Counted from the stretch's first letter, positions 7,184 through 17,137 are shown. The stretch is 64,000 bases of DNA from Lysobacterales bacterium (GCA_030065125.1 JASJDM010000014.1:1-64000), one strand, 5' to 3'. Notes: generated from the sequence alone by a model not told the origin. Program-made: numbers and translations.

Positions 7184-10100
7184 ATGGGCAGGATGATGAC
7201 AGGCGCCTTGCTGGCGCTGGTGTTGCTGAGCTGGGAAAGCTCGCGGGCGGAACTGGCCCACGTCAACTGGGAAAACCACCCGGTGAACGGTTTGGACATC
7301 AGCCCCGACGGCCGCCTGCTGGCGGTGGCCCATACCGCCGATCATCGGGTTCAGCTGTTTGACATCAGTGAGGGCAGGGCAGTGCCCGCGGGACACGTCC
7401 GCGTCGGGCTGGACCCGGTTTCCGTGCGCTTCAGGAGCAGCAGCGAACTGTGGGTGGTCAACCACATTTCGGACAGCGTGAGCATCGTCGACCTGGATCA
7501 GATGGCCATCAGCCGCACCCTGCAGACCGGCGACGAACCGGCTGACGTGGTGTTTGCCGGGGGCAGGGCTTTTGTCAGCTGTTCCCAGGAGAATCATGTC
7601 CTGGTCTACCAACTGGGCAACCTGGACGCCGCGCCTGCGCGGGTGGATATCGACGCTGAAGACCCGCGCTCGCTGGCCGTCAGCCCCGACGGCAGCCAGG
7701 TGCTGGCCGCCGTATTTGAATCCGGGAACGCCACCACCATCCTGGGCGGCGGCGGTGATGCCGACGACACCATCGCCTATCCGCCCAACGTCACCCGGCA
7801 GATCAATACCCCCTACGGCGGTCAGAACCCGCCGCCCAACAGCGGTACCGCCTTTGAACCGCCCATGACGCCCGGTTTGCCACGCCCCCCCGAAGTCGGG
7901 CTCATCGTGCGCAAGGACGGCCAGGGCCGCTGGCGGGACGACAACGGCGAAGACTGGACCAGCCTGGTCAGCGGGTCTGCCGCATCCCAGTCGGGCCGGG
8001 TGCAGGGGTGGGACCTGCCGGACCGGGACATCGCCGTCATTGACGTGGCAGACCTGAGCGTCAGCTACGCCAGCGGCCTGATGAACATCGGAATGGGCCT
8101 GGGCATCAATCCGGCCACCGGGGAAGCCACCCTGGTGGGCACCGACGCCAGCAACGAAATCCGCTTTGAGCCGGTGCTCAACGGTCGCTTCGTTCAGGTC
8201 AAACTTGCCCGGGTCAAGCTGGGATCCCCGAATGACAAATCTATCGTCGACCTCAATCCGCACCTGGACTACCAGGCGGCAACGGTGAGCCAGTCCGGTC
8301 GTGACCTGTCGCTGGGGGATCCCCGGTCCATCGTGTGGCAGTCCGATGGGCAGCGCGGCTTCGTGGCGGGGCTGGGATCCAATAACGTCATCGTGATCAA
8401 CAGCGACGGCGGCCGGGCCGCTGGCAACATCGAAGTGGGGGAGGGACCCGTGGCTCTCGGCCTGGATGAAACCCACCGCAGGCTGTACGTCTGGAATCAC
8501 TTTGATCTGAGCCTGTCCACCGTCAGCCTGGACTCCCTGGAGGAAATTGAACGTACGCCGGTATTCAACCCGCTGCCCCAGACTATCCGGGACGGGCGCA
8601 AGTTCCTGTACGGTACCCACGAAACCTCCGGCCTGGGCCAGGTCTCCTGCGCCGCCTGCCACGTGGACGGCCGCATGGACCGGCTGGCCTGGGACCTGGG
8701 CGATCCGTCGGGCGAGGTCAAAGCCTTCAACCAGAATTGCGTCTCCGACATCCTGGATAACGTGTGCACCGACTTTCATCCGATGAAGGGCCCCATGATG
8801 ACCCAGACCTTCCAGGACATCATCGGCCACGAGCCGTTTCACTGGCGCGGCGACCGCACCGGCCTGGAAGAATTCAACGGCGCCTTCACCCACCTGCTGG
8901 GAGATGACGTGGAGCTGACCGTCCAGGAAATGCAAGCCTTCGAAGACTTTGTCGCCACCATCACCTTTCCACCCAATCCATTCCGGAATCTCGATAACTC
9001 CCTGCCCGAAGCGGTGGATCTCACGGGCCACTTCACCACGGGGCGGTTCGCCCCCGCCGGGCAACCTCTGGGCACCGGCAATGCCGTTCGTGGCCTGGAG
9101 CTTTACACCCGGGGCCTGCTGGACGAGCCGTTTCATTGTTCCAACTGCCACACCCTGCCCACCGGCATGGCCACCAATGGGGCCCTGTTCCTGGGCAACA
9201 TCGGCGCCACCGCCGGGGGGTCCGTTCTCCCCCACGGCCTGATGGGCGAAAACCACCTGGGCGTGGTCTCGGTGGACGGCTCCACCCAGAAGGCCATCAA
9301 AGTGCCCCACCTGCGCAATATGTACGAAAAGGTGGGCTTCGAGGCCACCCAGCAGAGCAACCGGGCCGGCTTCGGATTCCTGCACGACGGCTCGGTGGAT
9401 TCACTGGCGAGATTCATCACGGAACCGGCCTTCGAACTGGACAACGACCAGCAGGTGGCCGACCTGGTGGCCCTGATGCTGGCCTTTTCCGGTTCCGATT
9501 TCGGCCCCGATCCCACGCTGTTGGACGGGGAACGCCCCTTGAGCAAGGACAGCCACGCCGCGGTGGGCGCCCAGGCAAGCTCCGGCGGCAGTTCGGAAAA
9601 GCTCAACCAGATGGTGGCCCTGGCCAGTGCCGGCGTGGTGGATCTGACCGCATCGGGCGGGAATGACAGCTGGCGCTACAGCAACGGTCAGTTCCAGGCG
9701 TCGGGCGGTGGCGAGCCGGTCTCCTTGCAGCAGTTGCTGGCTGGAGAATTCGAAGTGACCTTTACCGTGGTGCCGGCAGGCCTGGGGCAGCGACTGGGCA
9801 ACGACCGCGACGGCGACGGCGTCGGTGACCGCCTGGAGCTGAAACAGGGCTCCAACCCGGCAGATCCCGACAGCAATACCCTGACGCCAACGCCGGGACT
9901 GTGGTTCAACCCGTCGCGCAGCGGCCACGGCTTTGACCTGCAGCGCCAGGGCGATTTCCTGTTCATTACCTGGTACACCTACAACGATGACGGCAGCCCG
10001 ACCTGGTACCAGGCCGCGGCACCCTTCGGCCCACCGGAATTTTCTGCTGACCTCAATCGCTTCCGATGGAACCCGGACACCGGGTTCGTGGATATCGAAA

Positions 10101-10597
10101 CCGTGGGTACCGCAACGCTGAGCTTCAGTGACGCCAGCCACGCGGTTTTTTCCTGGCAGATCGGTGATCGCCCGGGCAGCGAGCCCTTCGAACTGCTGGT
10201 GGCCTCCGATGACATCACCCTGCGCAACTACACCGGCACCTGGTACGACCCCGATGAACCCGGCTGGGGCCTGACCCTGTACACCCAGGGCAACGTCCGG
10301 GTTGGCGTGATGTATTTTTACGATTCCGACAACGAGCCGCGCTGGGTGCTGGGTCAGAGCGACAACAGCGTTAGCGGCGGCATGGACATGCTCAGCTTCA
10401 GCGGGTTTTGCCCGGACTGTGACCTGGTCCAGACCGGCTCTGCCGATGGGGGCAGCGTCGATCTGAATTTTTCCTCCCTGCGCAATGCAGCGCTGGAATC
10501 CGCCGTCAGCTATCCCGGAGTGGCCAACAGCAGCTGGCTTCGAACCGTCGACATCGAGGCGCTGAGCGATGCTTACCTGGACCCGAAAGTCTACTGA
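7184..10597 (+). CDS. Secreted beta-propeller / di-haem cytochrome c protein with paired C-terminal repeats
   Basis: 1137 residues, signal peptide 1-22. Residues about 25-470 are a YVTN-type propeller (NGLDISPDGRLLAVAHTADH and similar blades). Two haem c sites follow, CAACH at 489-493 and CSNCH at 652-656, spaced and embedded like the two domains of MauG/cytochrome c peroxidase relatives. Next is a calcium-binding-like DRDGDGVGD stretch near 875, then two ~100-residue repeats starting GLWFNPSRSGHG (about 906) and GTWYDPDEPGWG (about 1015). The start is fixed by AAGGAGGT eight bases upstream. Only 62 bases separate it from a decahaem cytochrome and porin gene pair, so it is probably their periplasmic or cell-surface redox partner. 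Whether it oxidises a substrate or only relays electrons cannot be read from sequence. Confidence 0.88.
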   Translation: MGRMMTGALLALVLLSWESSRAELAHVNWENHPVNGLDISPDGRLLAVAHTADHRVQLFDISEGRAVPAGHVRVGLDPVSVRFRSSSELWVVNHISDSVSIVDLDQMAISRTLQTGDEPADVVFAGGRAFVSCSQENHVLVYQLGNLDAAPARVDIDAEDPRSLAVSPDGSQVLAAVFESGNATTILGGGGDADDTIAYPPNVTRQINTPYGGQNPPPNSGTAFEPPMTPGLPRPPEVGLIVRKDGQGRWRDDNGEDWTSLVSGSAASQSGRVQGWDLPDRDIAVIDVADLSVSYASGLMNIGMGLGINPATGEATLVGTDASNEIRFEPVLNGRFVQVKLARVKLGSPNDKSIVDLNPHLDYQAATVSQSGRDLSLGDPRSIVWQSDGQRGFVAGLGSNNVIVINSDGGRAAGNIEVGEGPVALGLDETHRRLYVWNHFDLSLSTVSLDSLEEIERTPVFNPLPQTIRDGRKFLYGTHETSGLGQVSCAACHVDGRMDRLAWDLGDPSGEVKAFNQNCVSDILDNVCTDFHPMKGPMMTQTFQDIIGHEPFHWRGDRTGLEEFNGAFTHLLGDDVELTVQEMQAFEDFVATITFPPNPFRNLDNSLPEAVDLTGHFTTGRFAPAGQPLGTGNAVRGLELYTRGLLDEPFHCSNCHTLPTGMATNGALFLGNIGATAGGSVLPHGLMGENHLGVVSVDGSTQKAIKVPHLRNMYEKVGFEATQQSNRAGFGFLHDGSVDSLARFITEPAFELDNDQQVADLVALMLAFSGSDFGPDPTLLDGERPLSKDSHAAVGAQASSGGSSEKLNQMVALASAGVVDLTASGGNDSWRYSNGQFQASGGGEPVSLQQLLAGEFEVTFTVVPAGLGQRLGNDRDGDGVGDRLELKQGSNPADPDSNTLTPTPGLWFNPSRSGHGFDLQRQGDFLFITWYTYNDDGSPTWYQAAAPFGPPEFSADLNRFRWNPDTGFVDIETVGTATLSFSDASHAVFSWQIGDRPGSEPFELLVASDDITLRNYTGTWYDPDEPGWGLTLYTQGNVRVGVMYFYDSDNEPRWVLGQSDNSVSGGMDMLSFSGFCPDCDLVQTGSADGGSVDLNFSSLRNAALESAVSYPGVANSSWLRTVDIEALSDAYLDPKVY

Positions 10598-10659
10598 TTC
10601 TGTGACGCGAGTCCGCCCCGACTTTGCTAGACTCCCGGGGAAGGAGGGTCCCGCTTGCA

Positions 10660-11556
10660 ATGTTGAAGTACTTGCCTTTGTCGGTGCTGTTTTTGTCGCT
10701 GTCGGCCTTCGGCGAGGAAGGGGACTACATCGACCAGGCGTTGTGCGAAGGCTGCCACCGCTCAACGTCGGAACACTGGTCTCACACTGTTCACGCCCGA
10801 ATTTTTTCCGCCGGTCCACGCAACGAACTTGAAGCCAGAGGCTGCCAGGCCTGTCACGGACCGGGCGCGGATCACCTGCTGGAGCCCACCAGGTCCGGCT
10901 CAATCATCGGCTTTGCCCAGCGCAGCCAGACGCCGGTGGCTGACCAGAACCAGGTGTGTGCGGGATGTCACGCGGGCGGTGACCGCCTGCACTGGGATGG
11001 ATCCATGCACGAGTCGTCAGGGGTAGCCTGCAGCGACTGTCACAATCCCATGGCGGAGTTTTCTTCCCAGGGGCTGTTGAGCCGGGAATCCATCAACGAG
11101 ACCTGTTTTTCCTGCCACCAGTCCCAGCGCGGGGAGTTTCGGCGTCGGTCCCACATGCCTCTGCTGGAGGGCAAACTGAGCTGCCTTGACTGTCACAATC
11201 CCCACGGCAGCGCCACGGACCCGCTGCTGAAAACCGACACCCTGAATGAAACCTGTTACCAGTGCCACGCCGAGAAGCGCGGCCCGTTCCTTTGGGAACA
11301 TGCCCCGGTGCAGGAAGACTGTGCGCTGTGCCACCTGCCCCACGGCTCAAACCACGAAAAGCTGCTGGTCACTGCGCGGCCGGTCCTGTGTCAGCAGTGC
11401 CACTCGGCCATCGGCCATGTCAACGAACTGATCACCCGGGGCAACCTGGCCAGCGGTCCTGGCCGCGACCCACGCGGCATTGGCCGCAGCTGCTCCAACT
11501 GCCACGTACAGGTGCACGGCTCCAACCACCCGTCGGGTGCGAGACTGCAGCGATGA
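10660..11556 (+). CDS. Periplasmic decahaem cytochrome c, MtrA/DmsE family
   Basis: 298 residues with a signal peptide (about 1-18) and exactly ten CxxCH motifs (CEGCH, CQACH, CAGCH, CSDCH, CFSCH, CLDCH, CYQCH, CALCH, CQQCH, CSNCH) at roughly even spacing. This is the layout of MtrA, DmsE and PioA, a haem wire inserted into an outer-membrane porin. The start is the ATG before LKYLPLSVLF, with AAGGAGG 12 bases upstream. The following porin gene overlaps its stop by ATGA, as MtrA and MtrB partners need matched synthesis. No MtrC/OmcA-like or DmsAB-like gene is present nearby, so the electron donor or acceptor outside the cell is open. Confidence 0.95.
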   Translation: MLKYLPLSVLFLSLSAFGEEGDYIDQALCEGCHRSTSEHWSHTVHARIFSAGPRNELEARGCQACHGPGADHLLEPTRSGSIIGFAQRSQTPVADQNQVCAGCHAGGDRLHWDGSMHESSGVACSDCHNPMAEFSSQGLLSRESINETCFSCHQSQRGEFRRRSHMPLLEGKLSCLDCHNPHGSATDPLLKTDTLNETCYQCHAEKRGPFLWEHAPVQEDCALCHLPHGSNHEKLLVTARPVLCQQCHSAIGHVNELITRGNLASGPGRDPRGIGRSCSNCHVQVHGSNHPSGARLQR

Positions 11557-14033
11557 AGGTACTTCCAGCCATCGGGTTCACTCTGATTGCGTTCACCATC
11601 GCGGGACAGGCTGACGACAGCGACGGCGTTTCCGGCAACGCGCTCAACCGGACTGCGCCTGGATTGGGCGCCGGGCAACCGGCTCAGCCGATCAACCCGC
11701 TGCACCCCAACACCCGTTCGCCCAGCGGTCTGCTGTATCCCCGGGTCACGCCACTCACGCCTTACCGGTTTGGTCAGTGGGTCGGCGACTTGTGGTTGGA
11801 GGCTGGGGCGATCGGTACCTCCGGATCTGACGGGGCTGCGGGATTCATCGAATATTCCGATTGGGATGACGGCCTGGTGCTGAGCCGCTTCGCTGGCGGC
11901 TTCTATCAGCCGGAATCCAACCGGTATGTCGACTTCGAAGGCGGGTCGGTCGGACGGGATGATCAGTACTATCAGCTTCGATCCGGGCGCTACGGTCGCT
12001 ATGGCGTTCGGGCCTACTTCGATGCGGTGCCCCATGTGTTCTCCACCACGGCCCGAGTGCTATGGGACGGGGCCGGGACGGACCGGCTGACACTGCCTTC
12101 CTCGCTGGAGCCTGGCAATACGTCGGAGCAGGCCCTTCGCCAGGCGTTCTCCGGGATCGGCAACTCCCGGTTGGCGGTTGAGCGGGAAAAGCTGGGACTG
12201 GGTGTGCATTTCACGCCGGACCCCCATAGCCGCTGGACTCTGCGGGCGTCCACGGAAAACCGGGACGGCGCCCGGGCTATGGGCGGAACGTTCGATTACC
12301 CGGGATTTGGTCAGTTCATGGAAACGGTGGAACCGATAGATTACCAAACCACCCAGATCGCACTGGGGTATCAGACCGCCGGTGCGCAAGCACAGTTCAA
12401 CGCCAGCTACGCGGGTTCCTTCTTTCGCAACGACATGGCGTCGCTGACCTGGGACAATGCCGGCGGCTTTGATTTTCCGGTTCCGCAAACTACGGGGCGC
12501 CTGGCCCTGGCGCCGGACAACGAATATCACAATGCCAAGCTGGACTATGCCCGGCGGATTCCGTGGTGGCGCGGGCGGCTGACGGCCACCGTATCGGCCT
12601 CCAGCATGACCCAGGACGACGAGCTGCTGCCGCCCACCATCGCCAGCGGGTCGCAGTCTGGAATTGACCTGAGCCAGTGGAACACTTCCGAAGCCCTGTC
12701 GCGGCAGACCGCTGATGCCGAGCGAACCCAATTGATGGGGCGCCTCAAGCTTTCCGTGCAACCCAGTCGCAAGCTTCGCCTGAGCGGATTGATCCGCAAG
12801 CTGGATGACGAAAACAAGACCCGCTACCAGGCGTTCAATCCTGTCAATGGGCTGTATGGGTACATCGGCCTCGATGGTGGCCTGTTTCCGGCCTCTGGGC
12901 GTGGCGGGGTGTTCATTCCATCGGTGCCAGGCAGCCGCGTGCGCATCGCCTCGATTCCCTTTGAGAAAGACCTGCTGCGCCAGGAGTTGACGGCGGACTA
13001 CCGGCTGTCGCGTAAGCTGCGCCTGGGGATGACTCTGTCCAGGGACCGAAAAAGCTACCGGCATCGTGAGCGAAATACCGTAAATGACGACCGGCTGAGG
13101 CTGCGGCTCAACGCCCGGGGCCAGGGCAATCTCCGGCTGTCCTACGAATTCCTGGATCGTCATGGCGACGTCTATGACTACGATCCTTACGAGTCGTTTT
13201 ACTCGTCATCCCTGCCCGGATTTCAGCCGGAGTTTCCCGGTGGCACGCGTCCCCACACCCTGGCCAACCTGCGCAAGTATGACCTGGCAGACCAGCAGCG
13301 CCACCAGTTCGAAGCTCGCTATATCTGGGCCCCGGATGCTGCCATGGACCTGAGCGTGCACGTGAAATGGGATGCGGCCGATTACGCCGCCCAATTCGGG
13401 CTGCGGGACACCCGGCGGACTCAGCTGGGCCTGGACTGGAACTATCACGCCCCGGCGAACACCCGCCTGTTTGCGTTCTACAATTACCAGAACCACCGGC
13501 GCAAAGTGGCCAACATCCGGTCGGATACCGGCAACGTGTTTGCCGCCGGGCCCGATCCATTCGCCGGGGGTGACAATTACCCGCTGGACAACGCATGGTC
13601 CGAGTCCATTGACGAGAACAACCACGTGTTGGGTGTCGGCTTATCCCGATCCTTCGACCGGGCCGAGTTCAATCTGCAGTACAGCGTGATTCACAGCAAT
13701 ACCGCCATTGGCTACGCGTTCCAGTCAATCGGTGCACTGAGCCGGGCCCCGGGATACACCAGCGCGGACGCCGGCTTGGGGTTTCCGGATCTCGGGTTTC
13801 AGAATCACCTGCTGGAAGCCAATGTTCGCTGGCCGCTCCGGCCAGGAGTTGCGTTGCGCCTGCTGTATCGCTACGAAACCGAGCGCACCCGGGATTTTCA
13901 TTACCTGGGGCTGACTCAACCGCTTGTCAGCAACGGGTTCTCGACAGATGTTTACCTGGCCTCCATCCCGGAGGATTTCAGTGCCAGCGTTTATGCCGTG
14001 ATGCTGGAGCTGGGTCCCGGCGCCTGGCGCTGA
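11553..14033 (+). CDS. MtrB/PioB-family outer-membrane beta-barrel porin
   Basis: 826 residues with a short signal peptide (ending near AGQA), then alternating hydrophobic/polar strands throughout. The segment YFDAVPHVFSTTAR followed by TLPSSLEPGN is a recognisable MtrB/PioB signature, and the size fits a 26-28-strand barrel that sheathes a decahaem cytochrome. No cysteine is present near the N-terminus, unlike the CxxC of Shewanella MtrB, so this is closer to the PioB/DmsF type. The start overlaps the decahaem gene stop by four bases; the longer open frame upstream lies inside that gene and is not used. It should let electrons cross the outer membrane. Confidence 0.92.
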   Translation: MKVLPAIGFTLIAFTIAGQADDSDGVSGNALNRTAPGLGAGQPAQPINPLHPNTRSPSGLLYPRVTPLTPYRFGQWVGDLWLEAGAIGTSGSDGAAGFIEYSDWDDGLVLSRFAGGFYQPESNRYVDFEGGSVGRDDQYYQLRSGRYGRYGVRAYFDAVPHVFSTTARVLWDGAGTDRLTLPSSLEPGNTSEQALRQAFSGIGNSRLAVEREKLGLGVHFTPDPHSRWTLRASTENRDGARAMGGTFDYPGFGQFMETVEPIDYQTTQIALGYQTAGAQAQFNASYAGSFFRNDMASLTWDNAGGFDFPVPQTTGRLALAPDNEYHNAKLDYARRIPWWRGRLTATVSASSMTQDDELLPPTIASGSQSGIDLSQWNTSEALSRQTADAERTQLMGRLKLSVQPSRKLRLSGLIRKLDDENKTRYQAFNPVNGLYGYIGLDGGLFPASGRGGVFIPSVPGSRVRIASIPFEKDLLRQELTADYRLSRKLRLGMTLSRDRKSYRHRERNTVNDDRLRLRLNARGQGNLRLSYEFLDRHGDVYDYDPYESFYSSSLPGFQPEFPGGTRPHTLANLRKYDLADQQRHQFEARYIWAPDAAMDLSVHVKWDAADYAAQFGLRDTRRTQLGLDWNYHAPANTRLFAFYNYQNHRRKVANIRSDTGNVFAAGPDPFAGGDNYPLDNAWSESIDENNHVLGVGLSRSFDRAEFNLQYSVIHSNTAIGYAFQSIGALSRAPGYTSADAGLGFPDLGFQNHLLEANVRWPLRPGVALRLLYRYETERTRDFHYLGLTQPLVSNGFSTDVYLASIPEDFSASVYAVMLELGPGAWR

Positions 14034-14109
14034 GGGGGGCTGCGCCGACCGCTTGCGCGGAATTCGCGCTACAATTCGCGCGCCTCGCAATTCCCTTGGA
14101 GAATCCTGA

Positions 14110-15363
14110 ATGGATCACAGCACCCCCCTGATCACCAACGACGCGGTCGTTCTCGGCCTGCTGGCCGTCATCCTGGGGGCTATTTTTTACACCAGCCAAA
14201 GCAGCCATCCCTTCTGGCGCAAGTTCTACGGCGTGGTGCCGGCGCTGCTGCTGTGCTACTTCATCCCGGCGGTGTTCAATACCCTGGGGGTGATCAACGG
14301 CGAGGATTCGAACCTGTATTTCGTCTCCTCCCGGTACCTGCTGCCGGCGGCGCTGATCCTGCTGACCCTCAGCATCGACCTGCAGGCCATCATGCGGCTT
14401 GGGCCCAAGGCGCTGATCATGTTCTTCACCGGTACCGCCGGCATCCTGATCGGCGGGCCCATCGCATTGCTGACCGTGGGCAATTTCGTTCCGGACCTGC
14501 TGCAGGCCGACACCCCCGATGCCGTGTGGAAGGGTATGACCACGGTGGCGGGGAGCTGGATCGGCGGCGGCGCCAACCAGGCCGCCATGAAAGAGGTTTT
14601 CCTGGTGGGGGATTCGGTGTTTGCCCAGATGGTGGCGGTTGACGTCATCGTGGCCAATATCTGGATGGCGGTGCTGCTGATCATGGCCGCCCGGGCTGAC
14701 CGTATTGACGCCTGGACCGGCGCCGACACCAGCAGCATCGAGGATCTGAAACGCCGCATCGAAGAGTACGAAGCTCAGCACTCGCGCATACCCAAGGTGC
14801 CGGACTTCATGTTCATCGTCGCCATTGGCTTTGGCGGCACCGGGCTGGCCCACGCCGCCGCCGGATGGCTGGCGCCCACCCTGGCAGAAGCGGCGCCTTT
14901 CCTGTCACGGTTCAGCCTGACCTCGACCTTCTTCTGGATCGTGGTGATTGCCACCACCCTGGGCCTGATTATGTCCTTCACCCGTCTCAAGGCCGTTGAA
15001 GGAGCCGGCGCGTCCAAGGTTGGCGGCGCCTTCGTGTATATCCTGGTGGCATCCATTGGCATGCATATGGACATCTCGGCGGTTCTGGAAGTGCCCATAC
15101 TGTTCCTGGTCGGCCTGATCTGGATCGGCATTCACGCAGGCCTGCTGCTGACGGTGGCGTACCTGATCAAGGCGCCGGTGTTTTTCATGGCTGTGGGCAG
15201 CCAGGCCAACGTGGGCGGCGCGGCATCGGCGCCGGTGGTGGCGTCGGCATTTCACCCTTCCTTGGCGCCGGTGGGGGTACTTTTGGCAGTTTTGGGTTAC
15301 GCCCTGGGCACCTATGGTGCGTGGCTTTGCGGCCAGCTGATGCGTGTGGCATCGGGCGGCTGA
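14110..15363 (+). CDS. DUF819 family integral membrane protein
   Basis: 417 residues with about eleven predicted membrane helices and the DUF819 (YjcL-like) pattern: FYTSQSSHPFWRKFYGVVPA near the start, GSWIGGGANQAAMKEVF in the middle and QANVGGAASAPVVASAF near the end, two glycine-rich inverted halves. The fold resembles sodium-coupled anion or keto-acid carriers, but no substrate is established for the family. TTGGAGAA lies nine bases before the ATG, and a TACAAT at 14070-14075 may be its -10 element. It stands between the cytochrome operon and the M16 peptidases without obvious links to either. Confidence 0.88.
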   Translation: MDHSTPLITNDAVVLGLLAVILGAIFYTSQSSHPFWRKFYGVVPALLLCYFIPAVFNTLGVINGEDSNLYFVSSRYLLPAALILLTLSIDLQAIMRLGPKALIMFFTGTAGILIGGPIALLTVGNFVPDLLQADTPDAVWKGMTTVAGSWIGGGANQAAMKEVFLVGDSVFAQMVAVDVIVANIWMAVLLIMAARADRIDAWTGADTSSIEDLKRRIEEYEAQHSRIPKVPDFMFIVAIGFGGTGLAHAAAGWLAPTLAEAAPFLSRFSLTSTFFWIVVIATTLGLIMSFTRLKAVEGAGASKVGGAFVYILVASIGMHMDISAVLEVPILFLVGLIWIGIHAGLLLTVAYLIKAPVFFMAVGSQANVGGAASAPVVASAFHPSLAPVGVLLAVLGYALGTYGAWLCGQLMRVASGG

Positions 15364-15400
15364 CGCCGGAAACCCGGCCGAATCGATTCGAGGTAACAAA

Positions 15401-17134
15401 ATGAAACTGACTCGCGGTCCTTTGCTTATCCCGGTCCTGCTCCTGCTGTTCAGCGCGGCGGCTTCGGCCCAGTCCACCCGGCTGGCCGACACCACCCGGG
15501 AAGTGTTTCTGAGCAACGGCATGAAGATTCTGATGGTGCAGAAGCCGGGCCAGCCCAACATCGCAGCGGGCTGGGTGGCCAAGGTGGGCTCGGCCAACGA
15601 ACAACCGGGCATCACCGGGATTTCCCACCTGTTTGAACACATGATGTTCAAGGGATCACCGCGAATCGGCACTAAGGATAATGCCGTGGACGCGGACCTG
15701 CGGCGCCAGCTGGACGAGATCCGGGAAGAGATGTTTGCTCTGGAGCGGGATTACCGGGAGCAGGTCCGCCTGGGCGTCGCAGACTCCATCAATGCTGCAG
15801 AGCTGCAGGGCCCGGATATGCAGGCCCTGAAGGAACGCTTTGACGTGCTGATCAAGCAACAGCGCGACAACATGATCAAGGACGAATTCGACAAGATCTA
15901 CACCGAGGCGGGCGCCACCGGCATGAACGCCTTCACCAATCGCGATATGACGGTGTATTTCATCCGGGTTCCGAAGAACAAGCTTGAGCTTTGGTTCTGG
16001 ATGGAATCCGAGCGCCTGCTGCAACCCGTATTCCGCGAGTTCTATTCCGAGCGTGACGTCGTTTACGAGGAACGCCGCCTGCGCACCGAGTCCACGCCCA
16101 CGGGCACACAGGATGAAGTTTTCAATTCCCTGTTCTGGCGTGGCCACCCTTACGGATGGCCCGTGGTGGGCTGGCCCAGCGACATCTCCGCCATCACCCG
16201 GGAGCAGGCCGAGGCCTATTACGATCTCTACTACGCCCCCGGCAACATCACCCTGACCCTGGTGGGAGATTTTGACGAAGACCAGGCTCTGGCCTGGGCC
16301 GAGTCCTACTTCGGCCGTATCCCTGCGGGGCGGGCGGAGCCGCCTGACGTGGTGACCCTGGCCATGCCCATGGCCGGCGACCTGGTTTACCGGGCTGAAG
16401 TGGACGCACCACCTTCAGCCGAGGTGGTGTGGCGGACCACTGCCTTTGCCGGGGTGGACGACCCGGCACTGCAGGTGCTGGAGAGCGTGCTCTCCGGAAA
16501 GACCGGCAGGTTGTATAAGCGACTGGTGCTCGAGGAGCAGATTGCCACCGGCGTCAACGCCGGCGCCGGGTCTTCCAAGTACGACGGCAGTTTTTCGGTC
16601 TCGGCCGCGGGTAAACAGGGCATCGAGCCAGACCGGCTGCGCGAGGTGCTGCTGGAGGAGGTCGAAAAGCTGATCGCCGACGGCATCACCGACTACGAAC
16701 TGCAGAAGGTCAAGAACCAGCTGGCCGCCAGCCGCTTCCGCCGGCTGCAGGATCCCTTCTTCCTGATGGTGCAGCTGGTGTTCTTCGACGCCCTGCGTGA
16801 CTGGCGCACCATGGATACCTACTTTGATCGAATTGGCCAGGTCACTGCTGAAGAAGTCCAGGCCGTGGCCGCCAGTTACCTGGTGGCGGACAACCGCGCC
16901 AGCAAGCTGTATTCGCGCAAGGCCTCGGCCGAGCCCGAAGACCCTGTGCTGGCAGCCTTTGATCCCCAGGTCCAGGCCCAGGTGAAACAGATGCTGCAGC
17001 AGCTGCGCGCGCTGCCGGCGGATCAGCGGGCCCAGGCCATCAGCCAGATCGAGGCGAACCGCTCCCAGGTGCCGGAGCCGCTGCAGGCGGCCATGGATTA
17101 CGTGCTGCAGAAAATCCGGCAGGAGGAGGGCTGA
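15401..17134 (+). CDS. Secreted M16 family zinc metallopeptidase (active subunit)
   Basis: 577 residues, signal peptide 1-23. The inverted zinc motif HLFEH (76-80) is intact, and the third ligand is a Glu in VVYEERR (223 or 224). The gap between them is about 143 residues instead of the usual 75, because of a ~65-residue helical, charged insertion (about 95-160) that may restrict access to the chamber. M16 enzymes degrade unfolded peptides inside a clam-shell of two homologous halves. Its partner gene follows three bases after its stop, so the pair is likely a periplasmic heterodimer. The start ATG has GAGGT upstream; an in-frame extension into the previous gene is rejected. Confidence 0.94.
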   Translation: MKLTRGPLLIPVLLLLFSAAASAQSTRLADTTREVFLSNGMKILMVQKPGQPNIAAGWVAKVGSANEQPGITGISHLFEHMMFKGSPRIGTKDNAVDADLRRQLDEIREEMFALERDYREQVRLGVADSINAAELQGPDMQALKERFDVLIKQQRDNMIKDEFDKIYTEAGATGMNAFTNRDMTVYFIRVPKNKLELWFWMESERLLQPVFREFYSERDVVYEERRLRTESTPTGTQDEVFNSLFWRGHPYGWPVVGWPSDISAITREQAEAYYDLYYAPGNITLTLVGDFDEDQALAWAESYFGRIPAGRAEPPDVVTLAMPMAGDLVYRAEVDAPPSAEVVWRTTAFAGVDDPALQVLESVLSGKTGRLYKRLVLEEQIATGVNAGAGSSKYDGSFSVSAAGKQGIEPDRLREVLLEEVEKLIADGITDYELQKVKNQLAASRFRRLQDPFFLMVQLVFFDALRDWRTMDTYFDRIGQVTAEEVQAVAASYLVADNRASKLYSRKASAEPEDPVLAAFDPQVQAQVKQMLQQLRALPADQRAQAISQIEANRSQVPEPLQAAMDYVLQKIRQEEG

Positions 17135-17137
17135 GTC

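Noticed and set aside
7175..9385. 736-residue minus-strand open frame under the propeller/di-haem gene
   Set aside because: Its His/Gln/Gly-rich composition is that of an antisense shadow in GC-rich DNA; the plus-strand protein has clear domains.
11262..11552. Long open frame extending the MtrB-like gene upstream
   Set aside because: It lies wholly inside the decahaem gene in another frame; a signal peptide starts exactly at 11553.
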